A stretch of DNA of 64,000 nt from Podarcis raffonei (lineage: Eukaryota; Chordata; Lepidosauria; Squamata; Lacertidae): positions 506,001 to 570,000 of the forward strand of contig NC_070614.1 of NCBI RefSeq assembly GCF_027172205.1, given 5' to 3'. The notes under the pieces are model-generated. The model saw nothing but the letters and a program-made list of their open reading frames with translations, made no database searches and was not told where the DNA came from. Each line of letters starts with the position of its first letter. Within the stretch, counting starts at the first letter, position 1. Positions 20,501 through 31,711 of the stretch are shown here, in pieces. Both the position numbers and the translations under genes were made by a program.

Positions 20501-21367
20501 AAAGCAGTCTTTCTTTACAGGAGAGCAGAGGCATCGAGTTCCGCATGACACTGGGGGGGTTCGACATGTGTGTGTAACATCACATGTGCAACACACACTT
20601 ACAATGTCTCATAAGTTGGGAGGAGGTTGTGAGGCCTGCCCACTACAGGTAGGCCCGGCAGGGCCCTATGCCACCAGAGATAGCCCACCAGGGCACACCA
20701 CTGCTGATGGGAGGCCCAGCAGGGCCCAGCCAATCAAGATTGGGAGGCCTCAGCCCCATTCCTGCATACTTTTTTGGGGGGGGTGATCTGTTCTCAGCCC
20801 CATAAAGTTGGGGCTCCCAGGGGGATCTCAACCCCTATCATTTATTATTCCTTGGCAATTGACAAGTACCCCTTTTTGGGGATTGTAAATTATGCTAAAA
20901 AGAAAACAGCTCAAATATAGCCACCCACCAATGCAACACTCTCACAAGCTAAACCTGATTGGACCTCTGCAGCTTAAGCTCTTAACCACTAAGTGGAAAG
21001 TCCAAGGCCTTTTGCCATCAGACCTCAGGCCATCCTGACTGGTGTTAATAGGAGTCCATCAGCGTCTGGAGACACCAGGTTGGCTGATCACAAGAAGTGG
21101 TCTCCTGGTGCCTCTTGCCCATTATGTCTTTTGCTTGCAGGTGGGCACATGATGCCCCATAACTGAGATGGGGCAAAACTAGGCTCAGATAGTGTGGGAT
21201 CTGCCCAGTTTCAAGAAACCATCAATACTCATGGCCTAGTAGTGGGGTTTCCCTATTCTTGATAACACCAAATCATGATAATATTTGGGAGTCATCACTG
21301 TGGCATGGATAGCTAGATCCATAGATACATTTACACATTTCTTGTGCTTGATTCTTGAAGCAGAAGA

Positions 21368-21369
<2 letters not shown>

Positions 21370-21402
<33 letters not shown>
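21370..21402. repeat. (CT)n microsatellite
   Basis: Uninterrupted CT dinucleotide run of about 16 units. Confidence 0.95.
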
Positions 21403-21406
<4 letters not shown>

Positions 21407-22450
21407 GCACCCTGCAAAAACTACTGCAAATGGAAATAAGGCAACATTGCGGGGTTATTCTAATTGGTGTTTCTCAACAGATCCACAAAGAGCTTGGGTC
21501 CATTTAGAAAAGAGGGGCAGAGGACTTCCGGAGGGCGGTGCCAATGGCAATGGCAGTCTCCTTCTAACTACGAGGGAGAAGCTCCGCAGAAATCGGGTCT
21601 ATCCGCTACTGCGCAGCGGAGACCCTTTAAAAAACCACAGGCGGGGGAAGCCTGCGGCCGTGGGACTCGGCGGGTGCCAAAAGCGCCCCCCAATTGGCAA
21701 AGGGACCCCGCGAGGGGCTCCGGAGCGGAACGGGGGTGGTGCGGCACTGAGAGTCGATCGCTACTTCTGTGGAGTGAAGCCGCTGCGGCTGTTGCCGGAG
21801 AGCGCTGTCCTTTCTTCTTTGAAATTCGGCTTTCAAACTACAACCCGTGAGTAAGATCTTCTAAAGTTAGAAAGATCAAAGGATTTGTTCCTTTGATCGG
21901 AATAAAAGAACTTGAATTTGGCTCTGAAGCGGGGAAGACGTAAAAAGGGAGTCCGTCTTCCGATTTTATAGACAGTATTAAAGCAAAGACTATTGGAACT
22001 AAGAACTGTGAAAGTTGATTAAGAAGACTAAATTTTAATGTCAGATCTAAGAACCCCCCTTCAGAGTGGGGGGGGGGGAGAATGTACCTTTGAAGGGAAA
22101 AGTGGAAGGAAAGAAGAGACCACCACTTAATCCCTGACTTTGGTCTGCCAGGAAAGTGGAAAGTATTGCACCGTTTAGTGACATTGTAACTTGATGTGTT
22201 TAATCTGCATTTGAACCGAATTTGAAGGACTCTCTTTGCAACTGTTGCCATTCTATGGGAGAATTGGAAAGTAAGAGATACTGCTGCCTTTAGTCAAAAG
22301 TTGCTTTGAAAAGAGCATTGTTGCCATTGTGCTCCCCTAGAGGAGGATTGGGATACAACTGGGGAATTTCCACTGCAGCTGGCTTGGAGACTTTCTCATA
22401 ACAAAACAAGTTAAGTTGTGAGAATGACCTTGGGACTTTAAGAAAGAGCT

Positions 22451-23452
22451 ATGGATCAAGATAAACCCCAGGAAAAATCTACAAGGATAAAAATGAGGCA
22501 GCAGCAACAAAGACAGTCGATACCAGCTCCATCTCTCCCAGAAAAAGAGGACACTGGGCAGACAGGAATAAAGGGAGTAGGCCCTGATGAGACATTAAAT
22601 GCATCACTTGACAAAATATTTGGAGCTTTGGAAAAGTTGTCAGCTAAAATTGATTTAAACACTACAACCATTAGCTCCAATACACAGGCTATTGACCGGC
22701 TGCTCCAGGAATCTAAAGAGACAAGGAAAATTGCTGAAGAAGCGAAAGAGAAGGTGACGGAGATAGAGGGAAAGATACCTCCAATTAATAAGCAACTGGA
22801 AGATCACAAGGCCCAACTATCTCTAATTGAACTTAGAGACAAACAGAACAATTTAAGAATTAGGGCAGTACCGGACGTGGAAGGTGGCAACTTGTGTGAT
22901 TTTCTTACACAGGAGTTTGAGGAATTTTGGGAACTTGAGCCAGATAAAGATTTCAAGATAGTGAGTGCCTTCAGAATTGGCAAAGGGGGAAGAAAGAACA
23001 AAGTGAGAGACTGCTTGATTTCACTTAGATCTAAGGAAGAGAGAGACAAACTATTGAGCCTTCATTATAAGAATCCATTGGAGATACAAGATTTGAGAAT
23101 TGAAATCTACAAAGATATTCCAAAGTATTTACTGGATTTGAGAGCTAACTACGGTGACTTAGTCCAACTGTTAAGAAGAAACAGTATCATTTTCAGGTGG
23201 GAGTTCCCTCAGGGTTTGACCTTCAATTATAAAGGAAAAAAAGTGAAGATAAGATCAGAGGAGGACAAAGTGAGATTTTTGAACCATCACGAGGAAGACC
23301 TACAGAAAGAGATGGAAAAAGAGCTGAAGATATCAAGACCAGGAGACCTGGACATAGGGAACCTAACATCAGGCGTGGAAAAAATAGAGAAAGCATTACC
23401 ACCCACTGATCAAGAACAACTGACGGGAGCAGTTGGAGGGTCTACAGAATAA
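22451..23452 (+). CDS. L1 ORF1 protein
   Basis: 333-aa RNA-binding chaperone of the L1 ribonucleoprotein, complete. A basic N-terminus precedes a coiled coil (about residues 45-130, with LDKIFGALEKLSAKIDL and later heptads), an RRM-like core (about 140-230, LRIRAVPDVEGGNL, FKIVSAFRIG) and a C-terminal domain (DIPKYLLDLR, GLTFNYKGKKVKIRS). Normal L1 ORF1 length. The N-terminal coiled coil is also found, alone, in the half-L1 at 27354-27983. Confidence 0.9.
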   Translation: MDQDKPQEKSTRIKMRQQQQRQSIPAPSLPEKEDTGQTGIKGVGPDETLNASLDKIFGALEKLSAKIDLNTTTISSNTQAIDRLLQESKETRKIAEEAKEKVTEIEGKIPPINKQLEDHKAQLSLIELRDKQNNLRIRAVPDVEGGNLCDFLTQEFEEFWELEPDKDFKIVSAFRIGKGGRKNKVRDCLISLRSKEERDKLLSLHYKNPLEIQDLRIEIYKDIPKYLLDLRANYGDLVQLLRRNSIIFRWEFPQGLTFNYKGKKVKIRSEEDKVRFLNHHEEDLQKEMEKELKISRPGDLDIGNLTSGVEKIEKALPPTDQEQLTGAVGGSTE

Positions 23453-23459
23453 CAATACA

Positions 23460-23939
23460 ATGTCTCTGCAAGCACTAAGTTGGAACATCCGGGGCCTGAA
23501 TTCCCCTGACAAGAGGAAAACAATCTTTCATTTGTTGAAAAAAGAAAATTTGGACTTGATTTGTCTGCAAGAAACCCACGTGATTAGAACACATAGGAAA
23601 GTATTGATCAACAAAAGATTGGGCCAAGAATTTATTTCATCAGACAAAGTTAAGAAGAGAGGAGTGGTGATCTATGCGAAAGAAAGTTTATCCCCAAAAT
23701 TTGTCCTTAAAGATGAACAAGGAAGATTTGTGGTAATTGAAATACAGGTCCAAGGAGAGAAATTTTTGATAGTAGGTGTTTATGCACCAAATGAGGGGAA
23801 ATCAGAATTCTTTATGAAATTGCATGAGACGTTGTTGGACTTTATGGATTATAACATCATTATGCTTGGAGATATGAATGGAGTGGTATCGACAAATATG
23901 GACAAGTCAGACAGACAAATAATTTTAGACAGAGTCTAA
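23460..23939 (+). pseudogene. L1 ORF2, endonuclease part (truncated)
   Basis: APE-type endonuclease N-terminal half: SWNIRGLN, CLQETH (catalytic Glu), GVYAPNEGKS and GDMNG (Asp/Asn) are present. The C-terminal half with the conserved Ser-Asp-His block is missing because of the internal deletion. Reading ends at TAA 23937-23939. Confidence 0.9.
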
Positions 23940-25293
23940 AATTGATCAATTTCTGAAAACCAATGGATTACAAAAAATTTCTCAAGAAAATAAACTATTG
24001 TTGAATTCTAAAATATCAGGACAAGAGGTTGAAGGTGCCATACAGACTATGCAACTAGGAAAATCTCCAGGGCCCGATGGACTAACCTCCAAATATTACA
24101 GAACTTTGAAGGACTATTTGATTCAACCACTAAAGGAGGTTTGTAACGAAATTATGGAGGGGGAAAAGGCGCCGGAGTCGTGGAAAGAAGCGTTCATCAC
24201 ACTTATACCTAAAACTGAGTCTGAGAAGACACAACTCAAGAACTATCGTCCCATATCCCTGCTTAATGTGGATTATAAAATTTTTGCTGATATTTTGGCT
24301 AAAAGACTTAAAAAAGTTTTAGCAGAAATGATACATAAAGACCAGGCTGGCTTTCTCCCTGGTAGACACTTGTCAGACAATATGAGAAATGTAATTAACA
24401 TCTTGGAAAAGTTACAAGTGAATATTAATACAAAAGCAGTTTTGATATTCGTAGACGCGGAGAAAGCCTTTGACAATATTTCTTGGGTTTTTATGAAGAG
24501 AAATCTGCAGGGGATGGGGGTTGGACAAAATTTTGAAAATGGTATAGGTGCGATTTACTCTGAACAAAAGGCTAAACTTATAGTTAATAACATAGTGACA
24601 GAAGAATTTAAAATTGAGAAAGGGACACGACAAGGCTGCCCAACTTCCCCACTGCTCTTTATTTCGGTCCTGGAGGTTTTGCTAAATATGATAAGAAGGG
24701 ACCAGCTGATTCATGGTGTCCAGGTCGGAGCAAAACAATATAAACTTAAAGCCTTTGCAGATGATCTTGTACTGACATTACAAGAGCCAGTACCTAGTAC
24801 TAAAAGGGCTTTAGAATTAATCCAGGAGTTTGGTCATGTGGCAGGTTTTAAGTTAAACAAGTTAAAAACTAAGGTTTTGGAGAAAAATTTGACACCAATG
24901 GAGAGAGAGAGGTTTCAGAAAGAGACAGATCTGACATTAGTAAAAAAGGTAAAATACTTGGGGGTGAATATGACTGCTAAAAATGCAAATTTATTTAAAG
25001 ATAATTATGAGAAATGCTGGTCAGAAGTGAAGAAGGATTTAGAGATTTGGTCGAATTTGAAGCTTTCCTTGCTGGGTCGGATTGCTGTTATTAAGATGAA
25101 TGTATTGCCGAGAATGTTGTTTTTGTTTCAATCATTACAAATCATTGACAAGATGGATTGTTTCAAGAGGTGGCAAAGAGATATCTCTAGATTTGTCTGG
25201 CAGGGCAAAAAGCCCAGAATAAAATTTAAGATACTTACTGATACTAAAGACAGAGGGGGGTTTGCCCTGCCGGACTTAAAACTTTATTATTAA
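23940..25293 (+). pseudogene. L1 ORF2, reverse-transcriptase part
   Basis: In frame from before 23998: KSPGPDGLTS, PKTESEKTQLKNYRPISL, DQAGFLPGR, GTRQGCPTSPLLF and the catalytic FADD box (about 24751-24762), through to LPDLKLYY and TAA. The RT core is intact by motif. The nonsense codon replaces a sense codon seen in the related copy near 56190. Confidence 0.9.
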
Positions 25294-26412
25294 TCAGCAG
25301 CTTTTTGCTGGTTGAAGGAATGGCTACTTCTTGAGAACACTGACATCTTAGATCTTGAAGGTTATGATCATGTATTTGGGTGGCATGCATATCTGTGGTA
25401 TGGCAAGGTTAAAGCGCATAAAACATTCAAAAACCATATTGTCAGGAAAGCACTATTTAATGTCTGGACAAGATATAAAGATTTTTTGGAGAACAAAACC
25501 CCAAGGTGGTTATCACCTATGGAAGTGAAAGCTATGAAAAAACTTAATATGGAGGCAAAATGGCCAAAGTATTGTGAAATTTTGGAACAGGAAGGTGACA
25601 AGCTGAAATTGCAGAGTTATGAGAAGCTCAAAGGGAAGGTGCGAGACTGGTTACATTATTTTCAAATAAGAGAGGTTTATAATCAAGATAAAAAAATTGG
25701 TTTCCAGGTGGAAAAATCAAAGCTGGAAACAGAATTGTTGGAACCCAATGCTAAGATATTGTCAAGAATGTATAATTTGCTGTTGAAATGGAGTACTGAG
25801 GAAGAAACGGTAAAATCTGCTATGATTAAATGGGCACAAGATATTGGTCATAATATTTTGTTTGCCGACTGGGAGCAGTTGTGGACCACTGGGATTAAAT
25901 TTACGGCATGTAATGCCTTAAGAGAGAATATTATGAAAATGATGTATAGGTGGTACATGACCCCAGTCAAGCTTACAAAAATATACCATTTGCCCGATAA
26001 TAAATGTTGGAAATGTAAGGAGATTGAAGGTACATTCTTTCACCTTTGGTGGACGTGCCCGAGGATTAAGGCTTTCTGGGAGATGATTTTTAATGAAATG
26101 AAAAAGGTATTTAAGTATACTTTCGTGAAGAAACCAGAGGCCTTTCTCCTGGGCATAGTCGGCCAATTGGTTCCAAAGAAGGATAGAACTTTTTTTATGT
26201 ACACTACAGCAGCAGCAAGAATACTCATTGCAAAGTATTGGAAGACACAAGAATTACCCACCTTGGAAGAATGGCAGATGCAAGTAATCGACTGTATGGA
26301 AATGGCTGAGATGACTGGCAGAATCCGAGACCAGGGAGAAGAGTTGGTGGAAGAAGATTGGAGGAAATTTAAAACTTATTTACAGAAGTATTGTAAAATG
26401 TATGAATGCTGA
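25294..26412 (+). pseudogene. L1 ORF2, C-terminal part
   Basis: Same frame as the RT part after the stop. It contains the Cys-rich C-terminal motif CWKCKEIEGTFFHLWWTC (about 26005-26058) and ends KYCKMYEC, stop at 26412. This motif is also visible in the L1 fragments at 1.79 kb and 60.46 kb. Confidence 0.9.
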
Positions 26413-26847
26413 TGACATTGAATTAAAATGAAGGGGTTCTAGTAATAAGAGATAAAAATTTGAAATTTGGGAGGTAAAATAAATAAGGATAAAGTAGTAG
26501 GATACGAATTTGCTGAACTAATTGTTAAAAAGGGATATAAAAAAGGGAGGTATGAGGAAGTCAGGAAAATAAGTTAATTGAAGAAGAATAATTGGAAAAG
26601 AGTGATTTGTGTTTTTCTTATTCTACTTTTTGAGTGTTGATTGTCTTTTTTTGTTTTCTTGTTAAATGTTTGTATTTTATGTATCGTGAAAGTTTGTATT
26701 GTTGTGTTTTATATTTTCTTGGTGTTTTTATTGTTCTACTTTTCTATTGTTAAACTTAATAAAATATTACTTAAAAAAAAAAAGAGGGGCAGAGAACCCC
26801 ATTCTGCCAAAAGTGTAAGAGGGCCCAGGGCTGACTTGCCACATTTT

Positions 26848-28807
26848 TTTATATATATAAAATGATATTTATTAAGATTTTTCCATTATCAAAAAATCAA
26901 AGAAAAACACAAAAAAGAAAACGAAACAAAAAAAAATTAAAAACACATAAAATTCAAAGTCCTTATTTTCAATAACATATTTTCCTGACTTCCCCACACC
27001 TCCCCCTCTTGTATTCCAGTTCAAATTGTTGGTTCAACAAGTTCTTGTCCCCAATTTTTAACCTTTTTATATTTCATTCATTTTAAAAAAACCAATTTTA
27101 CTTTTTAAACTTTTAACTTATAAACTTATAACTTATGACTTATAAACATCAATAATTATACATCTGTTCTTATTCTTAAAGCCTTTTTCTAAAGTTGACC
27201 TAAATTCCCTTCCACGATTTCCTCAATTCTCATACAAATAACAAAACAAAATAAAAACAAAACAAATTATAATTATGCACCCTTTGGATTCCCAAATCCC
27301 CCCCCCCTTTCCCGGTTCCAATTCCCAATAATCGTCCATCAGTCAATCTACTCTCAGCCTGGGGATCTCACGTCCGAGGCTCTTAATTCTCTCTCAATTC
27401 CTCTCTGCCGGCTTTTTGGATAGTCCTTAGTATTAAACACCAAATCTCGGAGAAGCTCTAGTCCAATAAAGTCCATATTTCTTCCAACCAGACCTCCATA
27501 CTCAAAAGTGGAGCCTAAGTCTTGTTTCTTACTCTTTTTAAGTCCAAATGTCCCGAAAACTCCAACTTCCACCTTAATCAGATTTGTAATCCTTAGGTCT
27601 TCAGATCTCCACACAAGAAGATCTCTCCATTCTTCAGTCTCCAATTCAAACCAAATTTTCACCATCGAGTTCTTATTTTCCTTTGCAGCCATCATGCCAG
27701 GCCTCTGGCTCTCCTTTACCATCTGTAAAATTACAGCTCCTCCTTCCTTTTTCTCAGGAACACCATATATCTCTTTCTTCCCACTCTCAAAGCTCTCAAG
27801 TTTCTCTTCTTGTTCAGCTGCATGAGCTTCCTGAGTCGGTTCCTTGTCAGATTCAATGAATTTGTTTACTGTTAAGTCCAGAGTTGTAACATTTGTAGCC
27901 AAAACATCAATTTGGCCTTGTAACTTTCCCAAGAGAACAAAGACTCTGTCCAGTTCAGCTTGAATTTCCCCTCCTTCAGCCATTCTTGTAATGTCCCAAA
28001 ACTCCCTCTAGAGGGATTTTGGTCACTTAGTGTTCTTTCCAGTTCAAATCCAAAAATCTAATTAGTTTGTATCAGTTCTTCCTTGTTTTCAACAAAATAT
28101 AGTCAAATTGTAACAAGTATAGCCAGCAGAAGCAACAGAAACAAAGTTCTCTTTTTCCGTCTGACAGCTAATTTGACAGCTGTCAAACTCTTCCAATACC
28201 TTCAACAGGCTCTCTCGCGGATCACTCCCGGGTCCGGGGGGGTGGCACTTCAACTCCCAAAATTAGGTCTTATCCTCCAGTAAGATTTCTTCTAGTGCCA
28301 AATCGTGAAATTAATGTCTTTTGCCAAATGATAAAAGAAAAAATTCTCTCGACCTTAGTTAGCAGGTCCTTGCTTTAGATTATTTACAGGAGGAGGAGGC
28401 TGACTTCCTGTTTACACCTCCCCCGATCGTGCCTAATTCATCAAAAGATTTTCTTTAAAAATCCAATTTCCGTACTACTCACGGGTTGTTATTTTGAAGT
28501 CCAAATCACAAGAAGAAGTCAGCGCTCTCCGGCCATGGCAGCGTGGCTTCACTCGACAGGAGAAGCAGACGACTCACAGCACCGCGCCGCTCACCCCGTC
28601 CCCCGTTCCGGAGCCTTTAAAAAAGCTCCTTCGCAGGTCGGGGGGGCGCAAATGGTGCCCGCCGAGTCACCAGGTTCACAGGCTTCTCCGCCTGTGATTT
28701 TTAAGGGTCTCCGCGTCACCGCAGCGGTACGACCCTGATCCTGTGGAGCCGATTCCCTCCGGAGCTCGGAGGGAATCCGCCATTAGCCGTTGGCGCTAAC
28801 CCGGAAG
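26848..28807 (-). mobile_element. Half-L1 (HAL1-like) non-autonomous LINE, complete
   Basis: 1,960-bp minus-strand element with a perfect 16-bp duplication TGACTTGCCACATTTT at 26832-26847 and 28808-28823. Its 5' UTR (28807 down to about 27984) starts CTTCCGGG and is homologous to the L1 5' UTR at 21.5 kb: both share AGACCCTTTAAAAA-like, CACAGGCGG..AAGCCTG, GACTCGGCGGG, GGAGAGCGCTG and CAACCCGTGAGTA blocks. It has one ORF1-like frame, no ORF2, and an A/T-rich 3' end with AATAAATATCATTTTATAT. It presumably moved using L1 enzymes. Confidence 0.85.
27354..27983 (-). CDS. ORF1-like protein of the half-L1
   Basis: 209-aa frame starting MAEGGEIQAELDRVFVLLGK. Residues 10-50 form a predicted coiled coil (LGKLQGQIDVLATNVTTLDL) that aligns with the ORF1 coiled coil of the neighbouring L1. 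Beyond it there is an acidic linker (EKLESFESGKKEIYG) and a Leu/charged C-terminus with no RRM I can recognise. Function unknown; perhaps dispensable. Confidence 0.6.
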   Translation of the reverse strand: MAEGGEIQAELDRVFVLLGKLQGQIDVLATNVTTLDLTVNKFIESDKEPTQEAHAAEQEEKLESFESGKKEIYGVPEKKEGGAVILQMVKESQRPGMMAAKENKNSMVKIWFELETEEWRDLLVWRSEDLRITNLIKVEVGVFGTFGLKKSKKQDLGSTFEYGGLVGRNMDFIGLELLRDLVFNTKDYPKSRQRGIERELRASDVRSPG

Positions 28808-28823
28808 TGACTTGCCACATTTT

Positions 28824-29314
28824 GAAGGAAGCACATTGCCATCTAATAAGGGTGTGCACCAAGACAAATTGGAGTGATCCATGTCTCCTTTCTCCCACAT
28901 TCACATACACACAAATCTGTTTCAATAGGGCCAGTGGGCTTTGCAAGAAGTGGGACTGTCTAAAATGCTGCTTGCAGAGCATTGGAGAGTTTGGGATTAT
29001 TTGGTGTTTTTTGTTTTAAAGCACAGCTTTAAAATCCACTTTGTTTTAACATTTTTGTTTGTTTTTAAGTTAAAAGCTTCATTTAAGTTTTTTGTTTTTT
29101 AACTGCATTGCTGTACTTTAACAAATAACCTTAGCGCACCCCATAACTCCATGGGCAGCACCCTCAATAGTCTCATGTTGCAAAGCCTATTGTTGCATAC
29201 CTCTCCAATCTCTGAGGGGGGTGAGATTCCAGATGCTTACCCAGGGTTCATGTCAACTTTTGGAAATGATACACAGAAACTATGGTTTCTTTAGGATATA
29301 TGGTTTCTTTATAC
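28824..29314. other. Intergenic, nothing recognised
   Basis: AT-rich, with T-runs near 29000-29100. No coding or repeat signal. Confidence 0.45.
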
Positions 29315-29319
29315 ATATA

Positions 29320-30144
29320 TGTCAGAGCTGCCGGAGGTCCCAGCTCACAAAGGACCAACGCCACTTCGTTGTTAAGTATAAAAGTCTTTATTGAAGTTCA
29401 GTTTCACTTTCACAGCCGCAGCGTGCAGCCCTACGTCTCAAACTCTAGACCGCTGAAGCTCCGTCTGAATCTCCTCCCCCCTGACACCAGTTTAAGGCTC
29501 TAGCCTTGCTCCACCTCTTCCTTTGTTCTTTCCTCCTCTGGGTCCGCCTGTCCGTCGGGGTCTCGCCCTTCCTAGACTCTTCTGACGCTGAGTCCCCTGA
29601 ATCTTCCCCCTCCCTCCGGCGGGCTTTAGGACCTGGTTCCCAATCCGGGTTTCCTGCTGTCCCGCGCGCCTGTACATTTGAACTTGGCGTGCACGCCCAG
29701 CCTGCCACCTTCCTTCTGACCGTTACACTGCTGCTGTCACTGCTCCCCCCTTCAGGGAGGCTAGCTGGAACTGACCTCCCCTCCGTTCCCCCACTTTCCG
29801 ATGGAGGCGTGGTCAGCCCTGACTCATCTTCTCTCCCCGCTGGAGGAGACGCTGGTCCTGACACATGTGACTCTTCCCCCCCATTACGCTCTGGTGGGGA
29901 AGCTGGTCCTGATCCCCCGCTGCTGTTTTGGGAGTCCCCGCTGGCCCCTTGTTTCTGGTGCGTCCCCCCTGGGATCCCCCTTGCCCTGACCATCGGCGTC
30001 CCCTTCTGGGAATCTTCTGATTCGCTGGAGAAGCTCATGGAATCTCTTGGGTCACTGTCATACTCCCCTACACTGCCCTCGGATTCCTCCCCTTCGCTCT
30101 CCATTTCCTCTCTCCCCTGTGCTTCTGCTCCTGAGCCCCTGACA
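29320..30144 (-). repeat. 3' LTR of the Gypsy element (825 bp)
   Basis: TG...CA ends. On the minus strand AATAAAGACTTTTATACTTA near 29380 supplies the polyadenylation signal. It differs from the other LTR by an 8-bp indel near 29415 and scattered substitutions. Confidence 0.88.
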
Positions 30145-30534
30145 TCCATCCACCCCTCGAAGCCCCCCCTCCCCCCTCCCCCTCTTCGGGTGTGGGTTCC
30201 GGGCGCTCCAGTGCTGTGGGTGTGAGTGCGGGATACCGTTCTCTCCCCCTGGTGTGCAGCCGGCCAGCGGGATCTGGCCCGCCCGCAATGGGCTCGTCGA
30301 CGTCGATTTCCTCTGCTTCCATCTCTCTGCTGTCGTGCTCGAATCCAGGATCCTCCCCCAACACATCCATGTCCTCCCCTCCCCCTGGTACCTCGGGTGA
30401 GGCTGCGTATAAGGGCCCCCTCAGCAGTTCCCTGCTCCACCCCACCTCCGGTTGATTGTCCCACCAATAGGAGCGGTCTGTGACAAACCCCGAGAGTGAC
30501 CCCTCTGTGGGCTGTAAAATCTCTGGGGACTGCT

Positions 30535-31440
30535 TCACTGACTCGCCTGGTTGAGCCCCAGTGCTTCTGCTTCCAACCAGGCTTCGTCGTTTCCCTGCAG
30601 CTGTTCCCCTTGCTGAAGTGCTCCCCTTACTGTTGCTGAGGCTGCAGTGTGCTTCTGGATCCTCTGGGGACACTCTTTGGCCATGTGCTGTGCACTGTCG
30701 CAGATGTAACACTTCCTGCTCCCTCTAGGAGCCTTCGCCTTGACTGCTCCTGGTGTTTGGGCTCTGCTTGCTGTCTGAGCCCTGGCACCACCTATCTCCA
30801 TCGGCTCTTCTCCCCTCCCCAGTGGAGGCGTGGATTGCGCGTGCTCTGTCTCTCTAGGTAGGAAGGGAGTTGTCCTGGCTGGTGTGTTTGCCCTACGTCC
30901 CTCCTCCCTGCTCCAAGGGCGGTCTTCCAGGCGCACCCCTATCGCCAGCGCCCTCTGGACGACTTCTGTGTTGCTTTTAGGTCTTTCTCCCCTTGCCAGC
31001 TCATCTTTCACGGCCCCATTTAGCCCCTCCCAGAACAGATCCCTGACAGCAGCGGAGTCCTTCTGCCAGCCCAGCACGTTTACTAACGCAAAAAAGCGGG
31101 AGTGATATTGTCGCACCGTGGCTTTGCCTTGCCTCAGCCCATGCATTTCCCTCCTGGCCACATCCACATCTACCGTTGATTTAAAACAAGCATCCATAGC
31201 TTCGATAAATGCGTTTGAATCTTGGAGGGCGGGATCATTTTCGCGCCATAAAGTGCGCAGCCACGATTTAGCTTCCCCATGCAGATGAGTTATTATGAAG
31301 CCTACTTTCTCCTCCTCATCTCTAAAGTCTTTCCGAAGCAAATTGAGCGCGAAAACTATGTCTGCTCTGAAGTTAGGATACTGCTGCAGGTTCCCGTCGA
31401 AGTGGGCTACTATGCTGCCCCCCCCTCTTCCCGAGGCCAA
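30535..31440 (-). pseudogene. Gag region of the Gypsy element
   Basis: Retrotransposon gag-like capsid (about residues 1-170: LHGEAKSWLRTLW, FIEAMDACF, RQYHSRFFALVNVLGW) and nucleocapsid CCHC box CYICDSAQHMAKEC (about 245-258). It matches Ty3/Gypsy gag families, from which some vertebrate host genes were domesticated. Nothing suggests domestication here, since it sits between near-identical LTRs. Treated as a fossil. Confidence 0.8.
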
Positions 31441-31711
31441 CTCCCTCCGGCTTGGGTCCTGGCAGCCCCTCCTTGCCCCAATGGTCCCACCTGGTCTGCA
31501 GATCCCGGCAGAGCGCTACTGCTTCTTCTTCTCTTTTCCTGGATGCTTCTACTTCTGCGTAAAGCGTCGTGACTGCATTTTGCAGTTCTGTCACCTTCTC
31601 CTCTGTAGTCATCTTTGCCTATCTTCGTGAGCTCGCAAAACACCAAGTTTTGCCCCTCGCTGCGCCAACTCACGCTGCGAGGGTTGAATACTTTATGGAG
31701 ACGGAGCTTAC

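Larger units (their letters stand above)
19660..21507. other. CRYBB2 upstream intergenic, one old LINE
   Basis: No gene. A minus-strand LINE fragment lies at 20210-20500. A (CT)n run sits at 21370-21402. The rest is unrecognised. Confidence 0.45.
21523..26779 (+). mobile_element. Full-length-ended L1 LINE with target duplication
   Basis: 5.26-kb L1 flanked by a perfect 15-bp duplication AAAAGAGGGGCAGAG at 21508-21522 and 26780-26794. GC-rich 5' UTR 21523-22450 starts GACTTCCGG. ORF1 is 22451-23452; ORF2 starts at 23460, seven bases later. ORF2 is disabled in two ways: a deletion of roughly 0.7 kb near 23940 joins the endonuclease to the RT region with a frame change, and an in-frame TAA at 25291-25293 separates RT from the C-terminus. 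The 3' UTR ends AATAAAATATTACTT plus poly(A). The perfect duplication and intact ORF1 suggest recent insertion. Confidence 0.95.

Noticed and set aside
29506-30225. 239-aa plus-strand ORF rich in Pro, Ser and Leu
   Set aside because: It lies antisense to the 3' LTR of the Gypsy element, and the same frame recurs in the other LTR at 31890-32543.
30535-31440. Domesticated gag host gene
   Set aside because: It lies between two near-identical LTRs with a target duplication, so it belongs to a recent element; nothing indicates host use.
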